From Psoroptes ovis (Eukaryota > Arthropoda > Arachnida > Sarcoptiformes > Psoroptidae): a stretch of DNA of 64,000 nt. The translations under genes and the position numbers were made by a program. The notes under the pieces are model-generated. The model worked only from the letters and a program-made list of their open reading frames with translations. It made no database searches and was not told the DNA's origin. Shown piece after piece: positions 51,716 through 62,705 of the stretch (position 1 is the first letter of the stretch; the number at the start of each line of letters is the position of its first letter). The stretch is from the NCBI GenBank assembly GCA_002943765.1, contig PQWQ01000015.1:434001-498000 (forward strand), written 5' to 3'.

Positions 51716-52288
51716 ATTAAACGGATGAAATTTTGGCTTGACTTGGGAAATGTGAACTTTTTCTAATTTTCCCTTCTTCTGGATTTTCAGCATTGTATTC
51801 CCTTCTTTATCGATCACTGGAAACGGGCCTTCAAATCTTGCGTCCAATTTTTTCCGGTTCAAAGCGTTTCCTTTGGAAACATACACTTCGTCGATTATTT
51901 CCAATGGTAATTCTTTTCTTGTTTCATCATATTTTTTCTTATTTTTTTCATGCATTAAATTTGAATTTTGAAAAGCAATTTTTCGTGCTTCTACTACTTC
52001 CTCCGGTCCTAATATTTCTTCAGCATCATACCCTGTCAACAGAAATAATGGGGAATACTTTGTGACACTATGAATGGTTTTATTGTATTCTTCAGCTGCT
52101 TTTGCAGCATGCGTTGCCCAGGATAACGTCCTTTTTTCTTTAGATGTTTCGTATATTTTATGACGGATTCGATCGCAAATTGTTTGGTTTACACGTTCGA
52201 CTATCCCATTACTGGAAGGATGATCCCTCGGGATAAACATAATACCTATGTTGTTCCTCTTTAAGTACGTTTTGAATTCGGTTCCTTT
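51716..52288 (-). pseudogene. C-terminal part of integrase, out of frame with the rest of pol
   Basis: This open stretch carries the last part of the integrase catalytic core, including the catalytic Glu in the SSNGIVERVNQ context, and a GPF motif (GPY/F module, 'RFEGPFPV') near its end. It lies in the +1 frame relative to gag-pol, separated by a break near a five-T run at 52286-52290 on the plus strand (A-run in element sense), and runs without stop into env. Since the third catalytic residue is encoded only here, the integrase in the main ORF is incomplete. A mutation, an assembly error at the homopolymer and a programmed shift are all possible. I do not join the two frames. Confidence 0.8.
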
Positions 52289-55200
52289 TTATTGCCGGAT
52301 ATTGGTCAGCAATAATCAATTTTGGTTTCGTTACGCTTTGAATTTTTTTGACCAAATTTATCATATCTTTTGCCGTCTGCGTCTTTGAACAAATAATCCA
52401 TATAAATCTTGTAAAAGCATCGATTGCTAGATATAAAAATCGTTTATTTGATCCAAAACTTTGGAATCCTCCTATTGTGTCGATATGGATGATTTCGAAT
52501 GGTAATTTCGCTGGTCCTATTTGACCCATAAATCCAAAACGATAAGAGTTTTTCTTGGTGATGTTACACACCTCACAATTTTGCACCACTTTTTTAATGA
52601 TCTTCATAATATCTGGGGTGTAATATCGTCTGGAATAATGCTCGTATAAATGGACTGAACCTATATGGCCAAATTCGTGGTGAATTCTTCTGAGTTCGTT
52701 TTCCGCTTCCGCCTTTGGGATGAAGATTTGTTCAAAATTCTTTTTCTTTCGATAAATAATTCCATTTTTTTCATAGCATTTATTCAACTGTTTCGGATTA
52801 TAATTTTTTTGAATTGCAATAATTTTATCAGTATCTTCCCAAAGATTTGTAAACATGATCATCGGAGCTTTGGCCATCTCTTCTAAATCATGGATCGGAT
52901 GGCGTGAGAGGTAATCGGCTTCTTGATTATCAGCGCCCTTTCTGTACACAATAGTAAATTGATACGAGCTTAGCCGCAAAGCCCAATTGAACAACCTTGT
53001 TTTCGGCTTTTTTATTTTTTTAAGGCTTTCCAACGGTTTGTGATCAGTAACAATAGTGAATTTTTGTCCAATTAACCAATAATGCCAATACTCTACCGCT
53101 TCAAGAATTGCTAAGCATTCTAATTCAGATGCTGAATATCTTTGTTGATATGGCAACAATTTTTTTGAAAAGTAAGCGACAGGATATTCTTGTTCATTGG
53201 GATGAATTTGTTTCAATACCGCACCAATACCTTTTAAACTTGCATCTGTGTAAATTTTAATTTCAAATTTAGGATTGAACAATTTTAAAATAGGTTCTTT
53301 GATAAGCAAGTTTTTCAAATTTTCAAATTCTTTTTGTTGATTTTCGGTCCATTCCCATTTCTGATTTTTCTTCAATAATTCCGTTAGATAATACGTCTTT
53401 TCCGCTCTATTTGGAATGAATTTATGGTAATAATTAATTTTGCCAAGAAATCCCCTCAAATCTTTCAAATTCTTAGGTGGTTCTGCTTTTACTATTGCTT
53501 CAATATTTGATCTGCATGGAGCAATTCCATGTTCAGAGATCTTATGTCCCAAAAATATAATAGATTTCATACCAAAGATACATTTCGACAATTTTAATTT
53601 TATATTTTCTTTCAACAAAACGTTCATTACATTATCCAAATGCGTAAGATGTTCCTTCTTTGTTCTTGAGAAAATAATAATGTCATCAATATAGTTGTGA
53701 CAGTACATGTGTAGATTATTTCTTTTTATTAATGACCATATGATTCTTTGGAAAATCATCGGAGCGTTTTTTAATCCAAATGGGAGTCTTTTCCATTGAT
53801 ACTGGTCGTATTTTGTCACAAATCCTGTTTTACCACGATCATCGGGATCTATCATCACATGATAGTATCCTTGGCTAATATCTAAAGTTGTAAAATACGT
53901 CGAATTTATTAAGCGTTCATCAATATCTGATATTTTCGGCATGGGATAATGTTCTACAATTGTTACGTCATTCAATTTTCGATAATCAACACATAATCTT
54001 GTTTTTTTTCCTTCGTCTTTCTTATCAACCAGTACTATTGGAAAACAGAATGGTGAGTTTGATGGTTCAATAACATCCATTTTCAATAACCGGTCAATTT
54101 CTTTATCGATTATTTCCTGGTCCATCGCTGTACAGGGGTAAGGACGGCATGTGATCGGTATTTCATTTGATAGATGAATTTGTGCCATTTCGTTTTTTAT
54201 ACATCCAATATCTTCTTTATTTTTAGCAAAAACATCTTTGTACTTTTTCAATAATTTTCCTATATCGTGGTCTTCAACGTCCTTTTCTTTACCTTGACCA
54301 ATATTAATTTTTACTTTCCATTTGTTTTCATCTTCTGGAATAATACTTATTCCAAAACTTCGCATTGCATCCCTGCCTAAAGCGATTATATCTTTTTCAT
54401 GCGGCACCACATAAAATTTAACTTCATGTTCAATATTTTCAATTTTTACTGTTGTCGTACATATGCCTTTTATATGAACATTTGATCCCAGAGTGATTAT
54501 ATTTTCGTTTGATGGTTTCTCTTTTAGCAACAGTTTTTTGACATACATCGGTGTTATGAAGCTGATGTTTGCTCCGCTATCAATCATGAGTTCTTGTTCA
54601 AAACCATTCACTTGGGCTTTCACTACCACTGGTTCTTCCAAATCTTTTCTTTTAGCCATATCTGTTGTTTCCGTCTGAGCCATCATCATGTGGAGCATAT
54701 TTGATTCTAGATTTGATAGACCAATTAACTCATCCTCCATTGTCTGGACTTCATAATCATCGGGTTTTGTATCTTTCATTTCTTTTTGTTCATTTGTATC
54801 GGAATTTTGTTGAACATGGGACTTCATATCATTACTTTTTGTATTCATGGTTTCGCACACATAACTTTCTTTAACTTTTGTTCTTGGGGTATTCGATCTT
54901 TGTTGTGGGTATTCAATCATATTTCTTTGTGGAGACGTAATCGATCGATAATTTCCTCTGTTAACATTAGATTGATTAGTCCATCTTGGATTGTCTTGCT
55001 GAGGTGTTTGGCATAGAATTTCATGATGACCACTTTTACAAATTTGACATATTCGTTTTGAATTACAGTTTTTCATACGATGTCCTTTTTCTAAACATCT
55101 GATGCATAAATTTTTTTCCCAAATTATATTTTTTTTGGTTTTCAACGGTATTTTAGCGTAGCAATCAATAGATTTATGTGTTGGATTATTACAAAAATAA

Positions 55201-56273
55201 CAATAGGTTGACCTTGTATTTTGTCTCTGTGGACTTGTTTTAACAATTGGATTGCAATTCAGGAAATCATCAAAGAGATTCTGATCTTCCCTTCTACTTC
55301 TAGCCAATTTATGTTCTTTTTCCAATACTTCGATAATGATACTTAAATCAGTTTCGCTAACACAACCCAATTTACTAATAATTTCATATGTCAATTTTTG
55401 ATAGATGATTCTTTTGAATTGATACGTGTAAGCGGGATTAATATTAACCTTTATCATTAATTTTTCAGTTTTCTTTATATCTTCCAGTATTCGTTCCATA
55501 CCCATTATATCAAAATTATTTGTCAACTTTGGAAGACTTCTTAACTGTTGAGCTATATTTAATACGACTTCATACGGATCATAAAATTTTTCACGCAATA
55601 TGGTTTTGACCTTCTCGTAGTCGTCTTCATCGCCCATACTATTTATAAGTTGTCGACTTGGTCCATCTAATTTTTCAGCAATTATATCGATTTTTCGTTG
55701 CGGGGGTAAACAGCTAAGGTCTAAAAGTGATGTTAGACTTTCGAAAAATTTCCGAAAATCTAAAAATTTCCCCGAAAATGGTTTAATTTTTTCAATTTCT
55801 TTTAGAATAAATTTTTCAGGCATCGTTTTTGGTTCAGCTTCGGTTGTCATTGTGATTGTTTCCTGTTGAACTTGTTGATTAGTTATATTTGACTTACTTG
55901 GTTCATTTTTAGCTTTAGTTGCGTCGTCTTGGATGGTCATTTCAAATATATTTATTTTTTTGATGTCCTGCTTTGTTTTGTCGGCCACTTCGTATATTTT
56001 ATCAAGTTTCTGATGATAATCTGTATTGATCAATTCATATTTTTCGGAATCAAACGGAAGTCCATGTTCACGTCCATAATCTGCTGATGCTTTGAATTTG
56101 GCTCGATAGTCTGCGACTCTCTTCGCTAATTCCAATGTTTTCTTTACCAAATCGTAAGCATCAATCGTTTTTTCGTTAATTTGGTTAAATACTTCAGTTA
56201 TCATTCGCCTAATAACTGGCTTCTCTTTCTCCAATTCCTGGAGATTCTTCATCAAAACGTCGGAGGTACTCAT
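52209..56273 (-). CDS. pol: gag-pol polyprotein of the LTR retroelement (protease, RT, RNase H, part of integrase)
   Basis: A single frame of 1354 residues beginning at an ATG only 36 nt after the 5' LTR; no frameshift separates gag from pol. Residues 1-340 are gag, with a 'KPFSGKFLDFRKFF' segment near 163-177 resembling the DUF1759 gag of BEL/Pao elements. Then come Cys/His zinc knuckles (C358-C361-H366-C371, C390-C393-H398-C403, C409-C412-H416/417-C421) and protease (DSGA, 565-568). RT is about 735-915 (YIDD at 861-864), RNase H about 1003-1120 (TDAS, YSASELE), then the integrase zinc domain (H1198/1199, H1203, C1233, C1236) and the first two catalytic Asp residues (D1265, D1323). The frame leaves integrase after about 1330 and ends in about 25 off-frame residues. 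Order and RT motifs place it in Ty3/gypsy. Confidence 0.92.
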   Translation of the reverse strand: MSTSDVLMKNLQELEKEKPVIRRMITEVFNQINEKTIDAYDLVKKTLELAKRVADYRAKFKASADYGREHGLPFDSEKYELINTDYHQKLDKIYEVADKTKQDIKKINIFEMTIQDDATKAKNEPSKSNITNQQVQQETITMTTEAEPKTMPEKFILKEIEKIKPFSGKFLDFRKFFESLTSLLDLSCLPPQRKIDIIAEKLDGPSRQLINSMGDEDDYEKVKTILREKFYDPYEVVLNIAQQLRSLPKLTNNFDIMGMERILEDIKKTEKLMIKVNINPAYTYQFKRIIYQKLTYEIISKLGCVSETDLSIIIEVLEKEHKLARSRREDQNLFDDFLNCNPIVKTSPQRQNTRSTYCYFCNNPTHKSIDCYAKIPLKTKKNIIWEKNLCIRCLEKGHRMKNCNSKRICQICKSGHHEILCQTPQQDNPRWTNQSNVNRGNYRSITSPQRNMIEYPQQRSNTPRTKVKESYVCETMNTKSNDMKSHVQQNSDTNEQKEMKDTKPDDYEVQTMEDELIGLSNLESNMLHMMMAQTETTDMAKRKDLEEPVVVKAQVNGFEQELMIDSGANISFITPMYVKKLLLKEKPSNENIITLGSNVHIKGICTTTVKIENIEHEVKFYVVPHEKDIIALGRDAMRSFGISIIPEDENKWKVKINIGQGKEKDVEDHDIGKLLKKYKDVFAKNKEDIGCIKNEMAQIHLSNEIPITCRPYPCTAMDQEIIDKEIDRLLKMDVIEPSNSPFCFPIVLVDKKDEGKKTRLCVDYRKLNDVTIVEHYPMPKISDIDERLINSTYFTTLDISQGYYHVMIDPDDRGKTGFVTKYDQYQWKRLPFGLKNAPMIFQRIIWSLIKRNNLHMYCHNYIDDIIIFSRTKKEHLTHLDNVMNVLLKENIKLKLSKCIFGMKSIIFLGHKISEHGIAPCRSNIEAIVKAEPPKNLKDLRGFLGKINYYHKFIPNRAEKTYYLTELLKKNQKWEWTENQQKEFENLKNLLIKEPILKLFNPKFEIKIYTDASLKGIGAVLKQIHPNEQEYPVAYFSKKLLPYQQRYSASELECLAILEAVEYWHYWLIGQKFTIVTDHKPLESLKKIKKPKTRLFNWALRLSSYQFTIVYRKGADNQEADYLSRHPIHDLEEMAKAPMIMFTNLWEDTDKIIAIQKNYNPKQLNKCYEKNGIIYRKKKNFEQIFIPKAEAENELRRIHHEFGHIGSVHLYEHYSRRYYTPDIMKIIKKVVQNCEVCNITKKNSYRFGFMGQIGPAKLPFEIIHIDTIGGFQSFGSNKRFLYLAIDAFTRFIWIICSKTQTAKDMINLVKKIQSVTKPKLIIADQYPAIKRNRIQNVLKEEQHRYYVYPEGSSFQ

Positions 56274-56309
56274 CTTATTAATATTTTGTAATGTTCAATC
56301 TTGCTGGCT

Positions 56310-56741
56310 TATAAGATATACGTAGTGGTGAGCGCAATTTTTGGTTGAATTTAACCTTCTTTTTTCACGAAATAAATTTTTGACACAACAACAAGTTTTT
56401 TTTTTTTTCGTAAAAGTTTTATTTATTGATAAAAAATGATAATGACAACATTTGATGAAAATAACGACTGACTGAATAATAATTGAAAAATTGACAATTT
56501 TGATTAAAATGACGGAAAATATATACATTATGAGAAAGGAATGTGATAGAAAGGTAATTAAATCGAGGATGTTTTGAATACTTTAAATCATAATGATGTG
56601 CATGTTTAGCCAATGTGATTAGATTGGAATTTTTGCCAAATATGGTAATCAGCTAAACATTATCATCATTAAGCTAACGATTTAAAAATTAATGATGTTA
56701 AATAACATCTCTTTAGATCAATAACTACCATTTCTATTACA
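56310..56741 (-). repeat. 5' LTR of the retroelement (432 bp)
   Basis: Second LTR copy, abutting the CTTA target duplication on its outer side. In element sense it drives transcription into gag, whose ATG lies 36 nt beyond its end. The gap holds AGCCAGCAAGATTGAAC but no TGG-starting tRNA primer site. It includes the promoter-like and poly(A)-like motifs described for the 3' copy. The 64-codon open frame seen in both LTRs is an accident of the sequence. Confidence 0.95.
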
Positions 56742-56745
56742 CTTA

Positions 56746-59700
56746 TTTTTTTGGATTTTTTTCTCCTTTTTCTATTGAATTCAATTTCTCACATGGAAAT
56801 TTTCGAATTGAAATCCAATAATATCTTTGAGAAAAAAATATCGGCAAAATCAAAATTTTGACGGAATAAACAAAAAAACAAAACGCCCATAATAATAAAA
56901 TGAAATCGATGGGCAATTTATTCATATGTATGGAAGGAATAGAAATGAATTTCAATAACTTTATTTGAATTTATTTGTAACAAAACAACAAAAAAATTCA
57001 AATTGATATTCAAATATGATAATGATTTTCAAATTTATAAATGAAAATTTCTCTATGAGTTGATGAATAATTTTATTTAAAGGAAAAGATTTATCTTTGA
57101 TTCTTTGTTTCTTGCAATTTCATTTGAAATGAAATCTCATTGTCTTCGAAAGAAAAAAAAACAAGACTAAAATTTCAATTTATTATTCAAAATGAATTCA
57201 TTTTGAATTTTATCAAAGTCATCATAAATAGATAGAGGGGGCAAATCAATTCAAATGTAAAAATTATCATTTTTAACTTAGAATTTTTTAGGAAAATTTG
57301 AGAAAATTTGCATCTCTCTGAATCACAGATCCCGAAGAATCAATCCCAAACCAAAAAATATGATTAAAATCGATAGTAAAATTGGATAAAATGATTTTTC
57401 AATGTTATTCAATGTACATTTTTACGATGAATTTCAATGAAATCAATGAGCAGTAGAAGTAATGCTTGGAAAAAAATGTAATTTAATATAACTTTATTCA
57501 AGATTAAATTCAATCCGATCCGATCAGATTCAATTGATTCAAACTTGCATTTTTCATCATAAAAAAAGCCAAGGCAAAAACCACAATTTAATCAATTTTA
57601 AAATTAAATTTCAAAATCAAATTTTGAATCTGAATTTCCAAGATTTCTGACTCTTAAAATCTTACTGCTTTTCTGTTTTGAATTCGTTTTCTTAATAAAT
57701 TTTGGGCGTATTTTCATGTTCATTTTATTTTATTTTGTATTTTGATTAAGATTTCAATATCAAAATCTTTATCATCTTTGAATTTTGCCCTAAAAATCTT
57801 TATTCTTGAATTTTTTCCTTTTTAAATCACAAGTTTTGCATTAAATCGAGCATTGTTTGGCTGGAGCAGAGCTCACCGTTAATAGGAGTTAGTCTCGTTC
57901 ATAAGCAATCGATTCATTTTCATTTATTTCAAATTTTTTTTTGTGTGTTCCATTTTAAATGATTGCTGTTGTTGTTGTTTTTTAGTTTCATAATTTGGCT
58001 GTGTTGATAAAAGTTATTTGTATGTAAAATATTAGACATAGGAAAAAGAATAAAAAACAATTTGAAACAATAGCAGAGAGAGAGAAATGAAGAGAAGAAA
58101 AATCATTATTTTCAATGGAATTCTTGACTTTGTTTCGTTAAATTACTACTACTGATGATGATGATGTGGATGATGATGAAATATAAATGTGAGTTTGAAG
58201 GGAAGAAAAAAAATTTTTTAAAATTTTAAAAATTTTAAATTTTTAAATCATCAACATCATAATGATGATTATCATAATCGATTTTAGAAAACTGGAGAAA
58301 AAGTATTAGATTGTCCGGAAAATTATTGCCGATTTTCATGAGCAACTCTATTCGATTAAGCGAAATGAACTTTTCGGACAACCTAATACATGAAATGAAC
58401 AATTTTTAGCTGCAGAAATAAAAATTCACAAAGAATTTTCAAGAATTTCTTGTCTGCTTAAAGAAAATAAAGAATCCATTATCATTTTTGATTAAAGATA
58501 ATTTCGAATTTTTTTTCAATCAAATGCTCAGCATTTCAACAATGCATACAATCAAATTCATTCAGTGCAACCAACCAATGATGATTCATTCATTTATTTA
58601 TTTATATTTTTTTGTTTTTACAAAATGCAAAAAATGGTAAATATTTTCATTTCATGAATCACACAAGTAATGAATGATTGAATGACAATATTTATATGTG
58701 AAAATTAATGCTGGTAGCATGGTCAAATTAATGGTCATATTTGGTTCATGTGTAAGTGTGCAAGTGTGTGTGTACAGATATGATTTGTTTTTCTCATCTT
58801 GAAATTACATTTATCATCGAAAATAAAACAAAAAAAAAAGAAAAACATCAAATATGATTTGAAAATGATTTTGATTGCTTGTAATTAGTTTTTTCTCGTA
58901 TTTTGATTACTTTTTATTTTGTTTTGATAATTTTCTAAACGATTATCATTACTATATTATTTGTGTTATTATTATTATTTGATTGAATCCATACGATTCC
59001 GGGTTTTCTTAATATGTTTTTCATTTTTTCGCCGTAGAATAGCGAATTCAGGTTCCCCCTACTAAAAAAGAGTTATATAAATTTGCAATTACCGAATAGA
59101 TCAAAATATGCCGGACATTAATAATAATTTTCGAATCATTTGGGCCATCAGCAGCCAAAATACACACATGTGTTTATCATTTTTATTTTATGATTACCCG
59201 AAAAGATTATATTTTCGTTTTGTTTCGTTTTCTCTCGTTGATCAACGAAAATCATAAATTATTATTTATAATACATATGAATGTGATGACAACTAAATCA
59301 ACAAACAAATAAGCATAAAAAAACTATCACCAGCCCACCGTATATCGTCTAAAACGTATAACCATTAATAAAATATGAAATAGGAAAAAAAAAACAATCA
59401 AACTGCTTGAATTATTGAATGTGATGATTCATGATTAATGAAATTTTGCATTTTGAAATGTTTGAAATAATCAAATTTTTGTCTTAAGCCACCGATTTGC
59501 ATTGCTTTTATCGCATATGTATTGATGATTATTCTCATTTATCCATCGCATTCGCATCATCATTAATTGTTCGGCCCAAAAAATAAGGAAGCAAGAATCG
59601 AAATCGATTGATTTGAAGTTTAAATACATGTTTGAAAATTAAGTGTATAAATGATTACCATTGACATTATTGATCCAGAATTTATTCATTTATTCATTAA

Positions 59701-60878
59701 TATTATTTTCATTATTGTTATTATTAATTACAACAAAGTTTTATATAATTACAATATTTTAATGTGGAAAAAAATAATAATAATTTACATATTATAAATT
59801 CTATTTTTTTTCTAAACAAAATAAGAAAAAAAAAGGTCATCAACAACGATAATCATTATAAATGATGAAAGAACAAAGAGCAAGAGCAAGAACATCGAGC
59901 GATCCATCGATCCAATAAATTCAATGACCTATGAAAACGAAGAAAATAGGATGGAAAATAGTGAAAGTATATAAGAATAAATGGGAAAAAAAGAAGAAAA
60001 CGAGAATAATTCCGGAATGATTAATTTTTAATTGTGTTACATACAAATAGTATTATTAATAGGAATAAGCCTTTTATTTTATTCATCATTTCCATTCTTA
60101 ATGCTTTGCATTTTCATTAATGATTATTATTATTATTATTATTATAATACATTGATTCATTGATCTCATAGCATCAGCATATTTGTTGTTACAACAGAAG
60201 AAAAATAAGGAGAAAAATGGAGAAGGAGAAAAAAACATCGATATAAAAATTCAGAGAAATTTAAATATTTTTGGGTTATTTTTTTCTCATTGAATTTTAT
60301 TTAATTCAATATATTTGTGATTATATTATATAAAATATATTTAGAAACAATATAAAATTATTGATTAAACGTTGATTGTTATTATTATTATTATTATTAT
60401 TCCATATACGATCAATTGTTTTAGGATTTTTCATTTTTAAACATTTCATCTTTTTTTTGCATAAAAATAATAGGGTTCGGCATCATTAGTTAACATTCAG
60501 TTTATTTTGTTACTCGTGTGTTTAAATGAATAAATAGACGAATAAGAAGAAGAAAATGGGAAGATTTTCCATCTTTTTTTTTCCATTATTTAATTCTTTA
60601 AACGGAAACTGTCGTTTCTAATTTTATTTTTAATACATTGTTTTAAAAAATTATAAAATCGATTCATTATTATTATTGACAATTAATTGAATATGCTAAT
60701 TTCGAATATGCATACATATTAACATTTACAAAGCATATGACATTTTTCTTTGTTTGATGTTTCGAATAATTGGCTTCAAATAGCTTCATTCCTCTCCTTT
60801 AATGGAAATTTTTTTCCCTAGCTTTTTTCATTGAAATTATTATGAATCGTTTTTTGGCTTCAACTCTGCTTAGTTACA
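56746..60878. other. gene-poor AT-rich region with a miniature element
   Basis: About 4.1 kb with no supported gene. It holds the miniature mariner-type element at 58309-58383, GT runs near 58755-58770, ATT runs near 60129-60146 and 60378-60400, and poly-A/T tracts. A GC-richer patch near 57858-57890 stands out but matches no RNA gene I can name. Confidence 0.5.
58309..58383. mobile_element. 75-bp mariner-type miniature element
   Basis: A TA dinucleotide flanks each end (58307-58308 and 58384-58385). The ends are imperfect inverted repeats: GATTGTCCGGAAAATTATT on the left and, read on the opposite strand, GGTTGTCCGAAAAGTTCATT on the right. GGTTGTCC(G)...AAAGTT ends are typical of mariner elements. 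Only about 35 bp separate the repeats, so it is an extreme internal deletion product or MITE. Its ends differ from those of the 1.26-kb mariner at 17.2 kb, so it comes from another family. Confidence 0.7.
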
Positions 60879-61526
60879 TCATGTTTCATCTTGATTAGCC
60901 AATTTTTCATTCGTATAACATTGTTGTTGTTGATTATCATTATTCTTATTTTGATCATTATTAATTGGAAAAAATTCAGGCATTGTTTCGAATGTAACAT
61001 GAAATGATGCACCATTACGCTGTTTGCGTTGTTTATTATTACTATTTGTAATGAAAGATGTTGCGGGTTGATTGACATTATCATTAGTATCACTTTTATT
61101 CGTTGATAAATGCTTTTGATCATCATTATTATCATTAATTTCACTCAAAGAATTCATAAACAATGAATGATCATGTTTTTCATAAATAATTTGAACATTA
61201 GGATCAATATGAACATGTACCATTGAATCATTTGTATGATTGTAGGCATCATTGATTTCGTCATGTTTTTCAGTATCATCAATAATAATCCCTGATGTAC
61301 AATTACAATTTAATGGAATCAAATTGAAATTATTTGTGGTTGTAGTGTGCGATGAACAATCATAATCAATTGTATTCGAGTTTAATTCATACAAATTATT
61401 CAGATTTTGTTGCGGATGATTATGATGATGTATGATAATTTGTGCATCTGATATTGTATTTATATTATCATTAATTTGTTGTTCATTTTCATCGTGCTCA
61501 TTAGTATTATTACTAAAATCGGTATA

Positions 61527-61558
<32 letters not shown>

Positions 61559-62705
61559 CTATATCAAAATCATCATTATAATTGAAACGATATTTATTTC
61601 GATTACTATTTTTACGATCAGATAAATTAATTAATTTTAATTTTGTTTGTATTGTACGTATTTCATATGCAAGTAAATATGATATAACGATTTGTATCAA
61701 TACAAATGCAAGCATTCCAATCAAAATGAATTCGATTGAAGTTTCAATTTTTGAATTCATTGTTGTCGTGAATATTTTGTTTAATGAATTTTTATTATTA
61801 TTACGAAATCTATTATGATTATGACGAAGATGAACATTATCGACGCCAAAAACATTTTCATTTATTGAATTTTTCATTTCATTCATTATTTTTTCATCAT
61901 TATTCATAGGTTGGGAATTTATTACTGATGTTGATGATGATGATGATGATGACAAATGTTTTGCTGTTTGCTGTTCTTGATCATCAATATTTTCATTATC
62001 ATTTTCATGAATGGATGATGGCGGGAAAAATTTTGGATCCGATAACAGAAGCATTGTTTGATTTGATAAATTATATCCACCAATATTAAACGATTGTTGA
62101 TGTTGATGAAATTTTGATTTTTCATTCAAAAATTTTCCATCTTTTTTATTATTGTTATTATCATCATTATTGGATGAAGGCAATATTGATTGTGTTGAAA
62201 ATATTAAGGCATTCAATGGTATTGTTGTCGGTAATGTAGATAATGATATTATTGTTGGAACGGGTATCTGATTATTATTATTATGATCATTGTTATTATT
62301 TTTTGTATTTTTCAATATCGATAAATTTAAATGATTTAACGATGCTAATGAATCAGATGTGAAAGAATTTGAATATATGGATGCAGGCATTAATGATGAT
62401 GACGGCGATGATGATTGTAATGTTGAATTTGTTGATGATGATGTACGTATTGTTGTTGGCGATGTGGATGTCGATGATGTCGGTGTAGGAGCTGATGTTG
62501 ATGATGATCTAGATGATGATGATGTAGAATTTGTTATTGGTCCAGTGTTCACTGATAATGATGATAATCGCAGAATAATTTCGACCAGCAACACGCTGAC
62601 TGGAAATAATATCAATAAACAAGCATAAATAATTAATGCTTGTGTTGATTCGGCAATCGTACCAACAAAACCGACGCTAAATATTGCTACAATAATGATG
62701 CAAAG
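60879..62705 (-). CDS. tetraspanin-like membrane protein with a long Ser/Thr/Asn-rich loop, 3' exon only
   Basis: About 608 residues open on the minus strand. Upstream is a splice acceptor (TTGATTGCAG at 62706-62715) and no usable ATG, so this is the last exon; at least one earlier exon lies at higher coordinates, not identified. The start has two adjacent membrane helices (about residues 3-19 and 24-48) with the pattern V-G-F-V-G-T-I-A-E-S...L-I-I-Y...V-E, like tetraspanin helices 2 and 3. About 275 residues of loop follow, rich in Ser, Thr, Asn and Asp, with no cysteine. Then comes another helix (about 325-349, 'FILIGMLAFVLIQIVISYLLAYEIR') in the place of helix 4, and a 260-residue polar Asn/Asp-rich tail. 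The Cys-Cys-Gly motif of classic tetraspanins is absent. A different four-helix membrane protein is possible. Confidence 0.55.

Larger units (their letters stand above)
49625..56745 (-). mobile_element. complete Ty3/gypsy-type LTR retroelement with env (endogenous-retrovirus-like), very young
   Basis: On the minus strand, about 7.1 kb, bounded by the 4-bp direct repeat CTTA (49625-49628 and 56742-56745). Order in element sense: LTR (56741-56310), gag-protease-RT-RNase H-integrase, env, polypurine tract (50072-50063), LTR (50062-49629). The two LTRs differ only by one substitution and a 2-bp poly-T length change over about 432 bp, so insertion is recent. The RT has the YIDD box and Ty3/gypsy-type order (RT, RNase H, integrase). 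Env presence suggests an errantivirus-like, potentially infectious lineage. The copy is not intact: the integrase frame is broken near 52286-52290. It is denser in coding and slightly more GC-rich than its surroundings. Confidence 0.95.

Noticed and set aside
57850..57905. GC-richer patch that looked like a small RNA gene
   Set aside because: No cloverleaf, no A/B box pair and no match to a tRNA or snRNA I know.
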